Origin: DASRHT01 sp035650355 | GTDB taxonomy: Bacteria; Chloroflexota; Ktedonobacteria; Ktedonobacterales; Ktedonobacteraceae | Assembly: GCA_035650355.1 (NCBI GenBank) | Contig: DASRHT010000125.1 | Span: forward strand, 100,171 to 164,170 | Direction of reading: 5' to 3' | Length of the DNA stretch: 64,000 nucleotides | Shown: piece after piece, positions 1 through 8,528 of the stretch | How positions within the stretch are numbered: position 1 is the first letter of the stretch | Layout of the letters: each line of letters opens with the position of its first letter | Notes under the pieces: model-generated | Databases searched by the model: none | The model's input: only the letters and a program-made list of their open reading frames with translations | Told to the model about the DNA's origin: nothing | Position numbers and translations under genes: made by a program

Positions 1-3000
1 ATACACGCCCTCCTCTTGCAACGGCATGTCTGGGTGCGAGATGTCTTTGCGCGCCAGCGGCGTTGGCTCAAACGCCTGCTCCCAACGGCTGTGTCCGCGG
101 AACGCGATGATCGGGTCTGTCGGAGCGGTAGTCAGCTCTTCTACCAGCAGACGCAGCGAGGTCTTGTCCTCTCGTACCGCTTCTTGTAGCACGATGTCGA
201 TGCTTCTTACACGGATGGAGACAAACTCCTGGGGAACGACCAGGCTGTAGCCCGTGATGAGCGCCTTTTCTGGACACACGATCTCACTGCCCGAGATGTT
301 CTGGAGATAGTTGGTGATAATGCTGATATCGCAGGTATCCATACCAAGCGTGCCGAGAGACTGCACCAGATTGAGCAGGCTATAGAAGCCACGCTCTAAC
401 GTGTGATTGACGATTTCCTGGCTCATTGCCTGCGACGGTTCGTCGGTCAGCGTCCAGCAATGAATAATTTTGCCGGGCGTCTTTCCCTGGTCGCGCAATT
501 CCTGGAGGAAGAGTTCATACTCCTCGCGTCTATCAGGATGAATGCTATAGGAATCGTCGTTGTGCTTGACAAATTCGCTACCCGGTGTGATGGTGACGAC
601 CTGCTGTTCTTTCTGTCTAAGGACTGCGGCGATGCGAGCGCCAACGCCCTGCTCGTCGGCGAAAATGAGCCAGTGCGCGCCATTTTCCAGGTACGTATTT
701 GAGGTATCTGATAACCTGGGCAAAGATTTTTTCCAGGTCGGCAGGTAGTGCCAGTCGGCGACATCGGCCAGCAGCGGTGGTTCGCCGTCGTCTGAGCCGT
801 CCATAAAGTTTGCCATGTGTATCCTGGTCGGCCCGTGTTTTTCTGGCCCCAGCCAGTAGCGTTTGCGCTCAAAAGGATAGGTCGGCAGGACGGCTTTCAA
901 TCGGCGCTCATGCTGGTAGAAGCTCTTCCAGTCGATGTTGACGCCTGCAAGCCACAGCCTTCCCAGCATGCTCAGCAGACAGGCGTAATCAGGTTGGCGG
1001 TCATTCAGTGCCGGTAATGCCGACAGGATCAGGTGCCAGTGTTCGCGAGAGCTGGATGGGTGCTGTTTGACGAACGACGAAAGTGATTGCCCCATGCCCA
1101 CTTCTACCATAGCGCGCTCCGGCTTTTGTAACAGCTCCTCTATTCCCTGGGCGAAGTAGACCGTCTGGCACATGTGCTGCGCCCAGTAGGTCGGGTCGGT
1201 CGCCTGCTCGTCGGTGATCCATGTGCCCGTGACATTCGAAATGTAAGGGATCTGCGGCGCGTGCAGGGTGATTGTACGCATCAACGCGGTCAGAGGTTCG
1301 CGCACGGCATGCAACATGCTGGAATGGAAGGCGTGGGTTGTCTCTACCCGCCGGCAGGCAATTTCCTGCTCCTCCAGTTGCATCTCCAACTGCTCGATGG
1401 CTGCGGCGGGACCGGCAAGCACGCAGGCGTTGGGACCATTGACGATGGCCAGGCAGATTTGCTCGGTCAGGTAGGGGCGTACATCCTCTTCAGGCAATGC
1501 TACTACTAACATCACGCCTTCTGGCTGCTCGGCAATCAGTTGAGCTCGGCGCGCCACGACGGTCAGGGCGTCCTCCAGTGAAAGCACCCCCGCCAGGCAG
1601 GCGGCGACATACTCACCGACGCTATACCCCAGCATCGCCTGGGGACGAATGCCCCACTCCATCAACACCTGTGCCAATGCGTACTCGATGATAAAGACGG
1701 CAGGCTGAGCAATAGCGGTATGTTTGAGCTGATCAGATGCCGCGGAAGATGGTTGCGAGCCTGATTTTAACATGGTACGCAGATCGATCTTCGCGGAGTT
1801 GAGCGCAGGCATTTCTCGCTCGGCGGTCAGCAGCGCCTGTAAGTCCAGATGATGCTGCGCCTTCAAGAACTGGCAGCAGCGATCTACGGTCTCGCGGAAG
1901 CGCGGCTCGTGCTCGTAGAGTGCATGGGCCATGCCAATATATTGCTCGCCCACGCCGGGGAAGAGGAAAGCGACCTCCCGATCTCGCCGGGCATCATGCA
2001 ATATAATGGAGCGCGTGGGAGAGGGACCTTCGATGGCTTCAAGCGCGCTGGTATGATCCTGGCAGATGATGAGACGGCGATGATTAAAAACCGAACGGCC
2101 AGTCTGCAAGGTGTAGGCGATATCTGCCAACGATCCCTCTGGATGCTCTTTGAGATAGGCTGCCAAATTGTCACTCGCCTGCAAGAGCGCGGTTTCGGTC
2201 TTGGCGGAGAGGAGCAGCATCTGCCAGGAACGTGAGGAACTGCCAGGTTCGCGCTCTGGCGCCTCTTCAAGTACCACATGCGCGTTAGAGCCACCCACGC
2301 CGAAGGAACTGACACCGGCCCGGCGTGGCAGGAGCGCGTCAGACCAGGGAGTGAGCACCGTATTGACGTAAAACGGGCTATTCTCCAGATCAAGATCGAG
2401 ATTCGGTTCTTCGTAGTTCAGGCTGGGAGGGATCAGGCGATGATGGAGCGCCAGCGTAGTCTTGATAAGCCCCGTCACTCCCGAAGCCCGGTCCAGATGG
2501 CCGATATTCGGCTTAATCGAACCGATGGCGCAGAACCCTTTCTTCTGCGTGCTCGTCCTAAAGGCTTTAATCATCGCGGCCACCTCGACGGCATCTCCCA
2601 GTTCAGTGGCGGTGCCGTGAGCTTCGACATAAGAAATACTGTCTGGCGCGACTCCTGCATTGCCCATTGCTTCGGCCATGACGCCGGACTGCCCATCTAA
2701 GCCGGGCGCGGTATAGCTCACACGCTGGGAGCCATCGTTGTTGGTGGCCGATCCTCGAATGATTGCGTAGATAAAATCGCCATCCTCAAGAGCCTCGCGG
2801 AAGCGTTTAATGGCGACAACGCCAACCCCGTTGGTCAGGACGCTACCCTGAGCGTTAGCATCGAAGGTACGGCAGTAGCCATCTGGCGACAGAATGCTGC
2901 CTTCTTCATAGACATAGCCACGTTCCTGGGGGATATTGATAGCAGCGCCACCGGCCAGGGCGATATCGCACTCATAGTTAATCAGGCTCTGGCAAGCCAG

Positions 3001-3579
3001 GTGAACTGCCACCAGCGAGGTCGAGCAGTAGGTCTGGATGGTGACGCTCGGGCCTTTCAAGTTGAGTTTGTACGAGACGCGCGTCGCCAGCGAATCCTTA
3101 TCGTTACCGAGCGATGCCAGGAATGGTGAGACATTATTGGCCGCGTCGGGGCTGTTAAAGATGCTATTGAAGAGATACGAACTCATGGCAGCGCCGCCAA
3201 AGACGCCCACCATGCCGTCGTATTTGCCAGTTAAGTAACCGGTCGCTTCGAAGGCTTCCCAGGAACATTCGAGGAAGAGACGCTGCTGCGGGTCCATGAC
3301 CTCAATTTCGCGTGGTGTGAAGCCAAAGAAGGAGGCGTCAAAGAGGTCAACGCCCTCCAGGATGGAGCCCGCTTTGACATAATTCGGGTTTTTCAGAATT
3401 TCGGGCGATTCTCCAGTCTCCAGTAGCTCCTCATCGGTAAAGAAGTGGATCGACCTGAGGCCGCCTGTGACATTCTCCCATAGTTGCTCGACGGAATTGG
3501 CTCCGGGGAAGCGCCCGGACATGCCGATGATGGCTAATGCTGTATCATATTTGGGGTCATCATATTGGTTGTGTGTCAC
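1..3579 (-). CDS. Type I polyketide synthase, KS-AT-(KR), C-terminus beyond window
   Basis: This PKS extension protein is open to window position 1, leaving 1193 residues. The KS has TYCSTSL with Cys185, then VEAHGTAT and NIGH histidines, so it looks active. The AT has GYSVGEY with Ser653 and an HAFHS motif, which in cis-AT PKSs goes with malonyl-type units. After the linker LPTYPFERKRYW comes the non-catalytic half of a ketoreductase; the Rossmann half (beginning EEGVY) is cut by the window edge. I chose the GTG at 3577-3579: it overlaps the stop of the upstream PKS as GTGA and has AGGAG just upstream, so the two proteins are probably translationally coupled. It should act second in the FAAL-primed line, on the chain handed over by the C-terminal ACP of the upstream protein. 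Whether its AT takes malonyl-CoA or the ACP-bound unit made by the 11139-14833 genes cannot be told by eye. An ACP is expected outside the window. Confidence 0.93.
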   Translation of the reverse strand, partial: MTHNQYDDPKYDTALAIIGMSGRFPGANSVEQLWENVTGGLRSIHFFTDEELLETGESPEILKNPNYVKAGSILEGVDLFDASFFGFTPREIEVMDPQQRLFLECSWEAFEATGYLTGKYDGMVGVFGGAAMSSYLFNSIFNSPDAANNVSPFLASLGNDKDSLATRVSYKLNLKGPSVTIQTYCSTSLVAVHLACQSLINYECDIALAGGAAINIPQERGYVYEEGSILSPDGYCRTFDANAQGSVLTNGVGVVAIKRFREALEDGDFIYAIIRGSATNNDGSQRVSYTAPGLDGQSGVMAEAMGNAGVAPDSISYVEAHGTATELGDAVEVAAMIKAFRTSTQKKGFCAIGSIKPNIGHLDRASGVTGLIKTTLALHHRLIPPSLNYEEPNLDLDLENSPFYVNTVLTPWSDALLPRRAGVSSFGVGGSNAHVVLEEAPEREPGSSSRSWQMLLLSAKTETALLQASDNLAAYLKEHPEGSLADIAYTLQTGRSVFNHRRLIICQDHTSALEAIEGPSPTRSIILHDARRDREVAFLFPGVGEQYIGMAHALYEHEPRFRETVDRCCQFLKAQHHLDLQALLTAEREMPALNSAKIDLRTMLKSGSQPSSAASDQLKHTAIAQPAVFIIEYALAQVLMEWGIRPQAMLGYSVGEYVAACLAGVLSLEDALTVVARRAQLIAEQPEGVMLVVALPEEDVRPYLTEQICLAIVNGPNACVLAGPAAAIEQLEMQLEEQEIACRRVETTHAFHSSMLHAVREPLTALMRTITLHAPQIPYISNVTGTWITDEQATDPTYWAQHMCQTVYFAQGIEELLQKPERAMVEVGMGQSLSSFVKQHPSSSREHWHLILSALPALNDRQPDYACLLSMLGRLWLAGVNIDWKSFYQHERRLKAVLPTYPFERKRYWLGPEKHGPTRIHMANFMDGSDDGEPPLLADVADWHYLPTWKKSLPRLSDTSNTYLENGAHWLIFADEQGVGARIAAVLRQKEQQVVTITPGSEFVKHNDDSYSIHPDRREEYELFLQELRDQGKTPGKIIHCWTLTDEPSQAMSQEIVNHTLERGFYSLLNLVQSLGTLGMDTCDISIITNYLQNISGSEIVCPEKALITGYSLVVPQEFVSIRVRSIDIVLQEAVREDKTSLRLLVEELTTAPTDPIIAFRGHSRWEQAFEPTPLARKDISHPDMPLQEEGVY

Positions 3580-6500
3580 CTTGTTCTCCTATTCTCTCGT
3601 CTCTTGTTCTCCAAACGTTGTGTCAGGCCATCTCTACGTTTTGCTCCGCGTTCCCACCTTTCTTCGATAACGGCAACCTTCTGTCCCTGCTCTATGTACT
3701 GGGCCATCGCGCTTACGGTCGGAACCTCATAAAGCACATAGGCGGGGAAGGTTTCCAAATGGAGGGTTTTTCTCATACGAGCCATCAGGTTGATGCCGAC
3801 CAGGGAATTGCCGCCTAGCTCAAAAAAATTGTCGTAAATACCTACCGGGGCAATTCCCAGTAGCTCTTCCCAGAGCCTGACAATGGTTTGCTCCAGTTCG
3901 CTGCCGGGCGGCGTGTACGAACTGGCAAGATTTGGCCTGGGATATTTCGGTTGAGCCTGATGATCCTGCTGTGCGTTGCGCACCAGACTCGAGGCGGAAA
4001 ATGATTTGAGCAGCCCGACAAATTTTTGCATGTCTTGCGTGGAAACGATGACATGCGGCTCACGGGATGCCAGGATACGGCCAAATAGTTCAGGACCCTC
4101 TTCAAATGTGATCCCGAAGCGCTGGCGATGCTCTTTGAAAAACGCCTGGATACCGCTATCGTAGCCGTTGAGTCCCTCTTCCCAGGCATTCCATTGCCAC
4201 TCGCCCCAATCGATGGCAATCGTTCTGCCATGATGGTTTCTATGTCGATGCGCGTAGGCATCCAGAAAAGCATTGGCGGCCACGTAATCGACCTGTCCTG
4301 GCCCTCCTCCCGTTGAAGAGGTAATTGAGGAGAAAAGGACCAGGAAGTCCAGAGAGAGAGGCGCCAGTACCTGCCCGAGAACCAGTGTCCCCTGAACCTT
4401 AGGAGCAAGCACCGCGGCAGCCTGCTCCGGCGTTTTTAACTGCATCAGGCCTATGCCGGGCACGCCTGCGGCGTGCAAGACCCCGTGCAATGTTCCAAAG
4501 GTGGCTATGGTCTGCTCAATCACCTCCTGCATTTGAACTGGATCGGTCACATCTGCCTGTAAGGGTAATACCTGCGCTCCCAATGCTTCCATACGCTGAA
4601 TAGCATGCAATTGACGTCCCAGCCTGTCCTCTTGTGTGTGGATGGAGCGCAAGTGTGACCATTCCTCACGCGGCGGCAGCTTAGAACGACCAGCAAGTAC
4701 GAGCCGGGCGCGAACGGTACATGCCAGATACTCCGCCATTGCCAGACCAATTCCCCCCAGCCCGCCAGTGATAAGGTATACCCCTTTTTCCCTCAACGCT
4801 GAGGGTTGATCTTCCAGATGGACCTGTTCGATTGCCGGTAACCAGCGCCGGTTGCCGCGTAAGGCCACTATGGCATCCGTTGACGTCCCGGTAATCTCTC
4901 CCAGCAAGCTAGAAAGCAGGTCCGCTCTTCGATCATCGTTTCCTTCAGGGAAAGCGATATCAATGCAGCGGCAGGTAATATCTGGATACTCAAAGGGAAT
5001 AGCCAGGCATGGCCCCAGGAGCGTGGCCTTCTCGGGGAAGAGCGTTTCATTGCCAAGCACGTCATAGATACCATTTGAGACCAGAGTGATATGGCAGGTA
5101 TCAAATGACAGGTGTTCAAGTGCCTGCACCAGGGCTAGCACACTATAGAAGCCCCTTTGCGCCGCCGTTTCAAAGTCCTGGCAATCACAAATTGCAGCAT
5201 CATACTGTGGATTGGTGAGCGTCCATAGATGCACAATGCGTATTTCAGTGTACCCCTGTGTACGCATATCCTTAAATAGGGCCTCATAATGCGCATATGA
5301 CGCTGGATGCAGCATGTAGGTCCTCTCACCGGTGCGGCTGAATGTCTGTCCTGGCGTGATAATCAGCACGTTTGGCTGCTGTCGCAGGAGTTCCGCGCTG
5401 AGATATGTGCCGATACCGCAGTCGTCCAGGAAGCAGAGCCAGCAGACTGTGGCCTGTAAGCTGCTCTGATGAGCGAAGGGGATACAGGAACTGGACGACC
5501 TCCAGCCAGGGAAATAGCACCAATCCTCGCTTTGTTCGCGCCTCAATGGCTCTATTGCCGTTGCGGGAGCGGCAATGCTAGAGGGGGCAGCCTGTCCGGG
5601 TTTTTGCGCCTCGATCCAGTAACGCTGGCGCTCAAAAGGGTATGTGGGCAGCGTGAGCCGCACGCGCTGTTCGTGGGCGTAGAAGCTCTGCCAGTCTATC
5701 GAGATACCAGCCAGCCAGAGCTTGCCCACCGTAGTGAGCAGCGCGGCCTGCTCTGGCAGCGACTCAGCTCCTTCTGACAAACAGGAAAGGATGAGCGGCG
5801 GCTGCTCACTATTATAAAGGAGGTGTTGTTTGATCAATGAGCCAAGTTGCTGCTCTGGACCTATTTCCAGGAAGATCCGCTCAGGGTCTCGCAGCAGCAA
5901 GGCCACTCCCAATGCAAAAGCGACCGGCTGACCTGTCTGTTCTGTCCAGTACCTGAGATCGGTGGCCTGCTCTTTCGTAATCCAGACGCCTGTGACATTG
6001 GAGATATATGGGATCTGTGGGGGATGTAACGTGATATGATCCGCTATCTCTTCCTGCTGTGTGCTAATGCCTTGCACACGGCGCGCTATAAGCAGTGATG
6101 CGTCTTCCAGGGAGAGCACGTCCGCCAGGCAGGCGGCGACATATTCTCCAAGACCATAGCCAATCATCGCTGCGGGATAAATTCCCCAGGAGATTAATAA
6201 TCTGGCCAGGGCGTAGCTAATGACGAAAGATACAGCTTGTGCCAGGATCGTCTGCTCGCCCCACTTCGGCCTGTCTTCCGCGTGCTGCGCCTGCCAGAGA
6301 GCGATAGAGGAATGTATGCCAGATCGTGCGACGCCATTACTCTTATGAGCCGAGTGGACGCCATTGGTTTTATGGGCCGAGTGGACGCCATTAGTCTTCT
6401 GGTCTGAGAGAACGCTCTCGTCCGATTGATGATGAGGATAGATGATCTCTCTCAAGTCAAAGCCCAGATGAAGCTGAAGCAGGTTGCAACAGGTGTCTAC

Positions 6501-8456
6501 CCACGCGCGAAATACCGGCTCTTGCTGGTACAACTGATCTGTTCTATTGGTAAAGTGGTCATAGGCGCCTGGAAATAGAAACGTGATCGAGCGTCGAGCC
6601 TCTTTGTACAGTCTCGTCAAAAGTTGCTCGGGAGCTCGTTGTTCCAGTATGGATATGGCATCCTCTACGTTTTTGCACACGAGCATACGACGGTGGGCAA
6701 ACGCATTGCGGCCAATGTGATAGGTGTACGCAACGTCAGCGAGGTTTGCAGTCGGGTTGTACTTTAAATAGGTAAGCAAGCTGTTGGTAACATGCTCAAG
6801 GGCCTGCTCTGTTTTTGCGGAAAGTAGAAGCAAGCAATATTTTCTGTTGGATGGCCCGGCAAGCTTTGAAGGGGGGCCTTCTTCAAGCAGAAGATGCGCA
6901 TTGGTGCCAGACCAGCCAAACGAGCTTACACCCGCTATGCGCGCATGCTCTCCCGAGGGCCAGGCCATACAACTTGCGGGAATGACGACAGGACATACAT
7001 CCCAGCGGATGTACGGGTTCCGCTCTTTGAGGTGGAGATGGGGCGGGATCTCCTTGTGTTGTAAGATCAGCACCGTCTTGATCAGACCTGCAATACCGGC
7101 GGCTGCGGCCAAATGCCCAATATTTGTCTTCACAGAACCGATCACTAGAGGATGTTCGGACGTGCGTTGCTGACCAAGCGTGGCAACGAGTGCCTCCACT
7201 TCTATGGGGTCTCCCAGAGTCGTTGCTGAGCCGTGCGCTTCGACGTAGCCGACACGATCAGGGGTAGTTCGGGCATTCGTCAGCGCCTGCCGGATCACTG
7301 CTTCCTGAGCGAGCCTGTTGGGCGCGGTGATGCCATTGCTGCGCCCGTCTTGATTGATGGCGGAACCGCGAATCACTGCCAGCACAGTATCGCCGTCAGC
7401 CAGCGCCTCCGAGAGCCGTTTGAGCACCACGACCCCGCACCCTTCCCCTATCGCAAACCCATCAGCGGCAGCGTCAAAGGTTTTGCAGCGGCCATCCTGA
7501 GACAGCATATGCATCTTACAGGCGTTGACCATATTCTCCGGCAGCAGGTTTGTGTTTACCCCTCCAACAAGCGCGAGATTGCATTCCTGGTTGCGCAGAC
7601 TCTGACAGGCCAGATGCGTGGCTACCAGGGAAGATGAGCAGGCGGTATCTATCGTCAGATTGGGACCCTGGAAGTCAAAGAAATACGATAGGCGACCGGA
7701 GGCAATACTGGAAGAGGTGCCGATACCGTAATAGGGATCATCCATGTAACTGGTATCGCCTGCCTGCATTTGCAACTGGGCGTAGTCCAGCATATTCATT
7801 AAGCCGATGAAAACGCCTGTCTTGCTGCCTGCCAGCTTTGACGAGATTTGACCGGCATGTTCTAATGCTTCCCAGGCCACTTCTAGTAGCAGCCTTTGTT
7901 GTGGATGCATTTTTACGGCCTCGCGTGGCGAAATCCCGAAAAAAGGCGCGTCAAATTGATCAAGATCGGCTAAAAAGCCGCCGAAGCGGGTGTACATCTT
8001 GCCGGGAGCCGCAGGATCAGGATCATAGAATGCATCGACATCCCAACGTCCCGCCGGTACTTCCGAGATCGCGTCAAAGCCGTCTTTGAGGAGTTCCCAG
8101 AATCGCTCAGGCGTATTGGCGCCGCCGGGAAAACGGCAGGCCATGCCGATGATGGCGATAGGTTCAGCCTGGGTATGTACCTGCTCTGCTTCTTTACCGG
8201 GCAAAGCGGTGGTCATGTTTTTCCCCTTGACCAGGTAGTCAGCTAAAACGGCGATACATGGATAATCAAAAGCGATGGTTGGCGAGAGTTCTTGTCCTAA
8301 CCACTCCCCGAGCTCTCCCGATAGCCCTACGGCATCGGCTGAAACCAGGCCGTAATTAGCGAATGGCTCGTAAATATCTATGGTGCCTGGTTCAACGAAC
8401 AGCAGTTCGGCCAATTTTGAAATCAACCAGGCATGAATCATTTCGATGCTAGGCAT
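3576..8456 (-). CDS. Type I PKS, ACP-KS-AT(inactive)-KR-ACP
   Basis: Domains in this 1626-residue protein: an ACP (Ser39 in GLVSADA) fitted to receive an acyl chain from the neighbouring acyl-AMP ligase; KS about 97-525 with Cys273 in TACSSSL, His408 and His448; a degenerate AT about 625-945; KR with GGLGGIG and the Ser, Tyr and Asn of the SSI...DYVAAN region; and a C-terminal carrier domain with Ser1551 in LGGNSL. The AT is the oddity. The nucleophile motif reads GYGLGEY, with Gly768 in place of Ser, and about 75 residues that carry HAFHS in the downstream PKS are missing. A 9-residue unit (TNGVHSAHK) repeated about three times is inserted before the motif. The KS should therefore depend on an extender supplied in trans. 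ATG at 8456 is preferred over a TTG 12 bases upstream because GAGGG lies 5 bases before it. It overlaps the next gene by 4 bases. Confidence 0.93.
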   Translation of the reverse strand: MPSIEMIHAWLISKLAELLFVEPGTIDIYEPFANYGLVSADAVGLSGELGEWLGQELSPTIAFDYPCIAVLADYLVKGKNMTTALPGKEAEQVHTQAEPIAIIGMACRFPGGANTPERFWELLKDGFDAISEVPAGRWDVDAFYDPDPAAPGKMYTRFGGFLADLDQFDAPFFGISPREAVKMHPQQRLLLEVAWEALEHAGQISSKLAGSKTGVFIGLMNMLDYAQLQMQAGDTSYMDDPYYGIGTSSSIASGRLSYFFDFQGPNLTIDTACSSSLVATHLACQSLRNQECNLALVGGVNTNLLPENMVNACKMHMLSQDGRCKTFDAAADGFAIGEGCGVVVLKRLSEALADGDTVLAVIRGSAINQDGRSNGITAPNRLAQEAVIRQALTNARTTPDRVGYVEAHGSATTLGDPIEVEALVATLGQQRTSEHPLVIGSVKTNIGHLAAAAGIAGLIKTVLILQHKEIPPHLHLKERNPYIRWDVCPVVIPASCMAWPSGEHARIAGVSSFGWSGTNAHLLLEEGPPSKLAGPSNRKYCLLLLSAKTEQALEHVTNSLLTYLKYNPTANLADVAYTYHIGRNAFAHRRMLVCKNVEDAISILEQRAPEQLLTRLYKEARRSITFLFPGAYDHFTNRTDQLYQQEPVFRAWVDTCCNLLQLHLGFDLREIIYPHHQSDESVLSDQKTNGVHSAHKTNGVHSAHKSNGVARSGIHSSIALWQAQHAEDRPKWGEQTILAQAVSFVISYALARLLISWGIYPAAMIGYGLGEYVAACLADVLSLEDASLLIARRVQGISTQQEEIADHITLHPPQIPYISNVTGVWITKEQATDLRYWTEQTGQPVAFALGVALLLRDPERIFLEIGPEQQLGSLIKQHLLYNSEQPPLILSCLSEGAESLPEQAALLTTVGKLWLAGISIDWQSFYAHEQRVRLTLPTYPFERQRYWIEAQKPGQAAPSSIAAPATAIEPLRREQSEDWCYFPGWRSSSSCIPFAHQSSLQATVCWLCFLDDCGIGTYLSAELLRQQPNVLIITPGQTFSRTGERTYMLHPASYAHYEALFKDMRTQGYTEIRIVHLWTLTNPQYDAAICDCQDFETAAQRGFYSVLALVQALEHLSFDTCHITLVSNGIYDVLGNETLFPEKATLLGPCLAIPFEYPDITCRCIDIAFPEGNDDRRADLLSSLLGEITGTSTDAIVALRGNRRWLPAIEQVHLEDQPSALREKGVYLITGGLGGIGLAMAEYLACTVRARLVLAGRSKLPPREEWSHLRSIHTQEDRLGRQLHAIQRMEALGAQVLPLQADVTDPVQMQEVIEQTIATFGTLHGVLHAAGVPGIGLMQLKTPEQAAAVLAPKVQGTLVLGQVLAPLSLDFLVLFSSITSSTGGGPGQVDYVAANAFLDAYAHRHRNHHGRTIAIDWGEWQWNAWEEGLNGYDSGIQAFFKEHRQRFGITFEEGPELFGRILASREPHVIVSTQDMQKFVGLLKSFSASSLVRNAQQDHQAQPKYPRPNLASSYTPPGSELEQTIVRLWEELLGIAPVGIYDNFFELGGNSLVGINLMARMRKTLHLETFPAYVLYEVPTVSAMAQYIEQGQKVAVIEERWERGAKRRDGLTQRLENKRRENRRTR
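6330..6410 (-). repeat. Three tandem 27-bp units inside the AT-coding region
   Basis: Three consecutive 27-bp units begin at 6330, 6357 and 6384, each starting GACGCCATT on the plus strand. The first two are nearly identical and the third has diverged. They keep frame and encode the repeated TNGVHSAHK peptide in the degenerate AT of the PKS at 3576-8456. An array of this kind is what replication slippage leaves in a stretch under weak selection. Confidence 0.9.
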
Positions 8457-8528
8457 TTGTTCCCTCAACCTGTGTATATGCCTTTACTGTAGCTCACTGG
8501 AATGCTCTGAGTGGTCTGCATCTTCTCT

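Noticed and set aside
6330..6410. CRISPR-like array
   Set aside because: The three 27-bp units are directly adjacent with no unique spacers and are in frame within a PKS gene.
8457..8468. TTG at 8468 as the start of the ACP-KS PKS
   Set aside because: GAGGG is 5 bases before the ATG at 8456; the TTG start would overlap that site and add only four residues.
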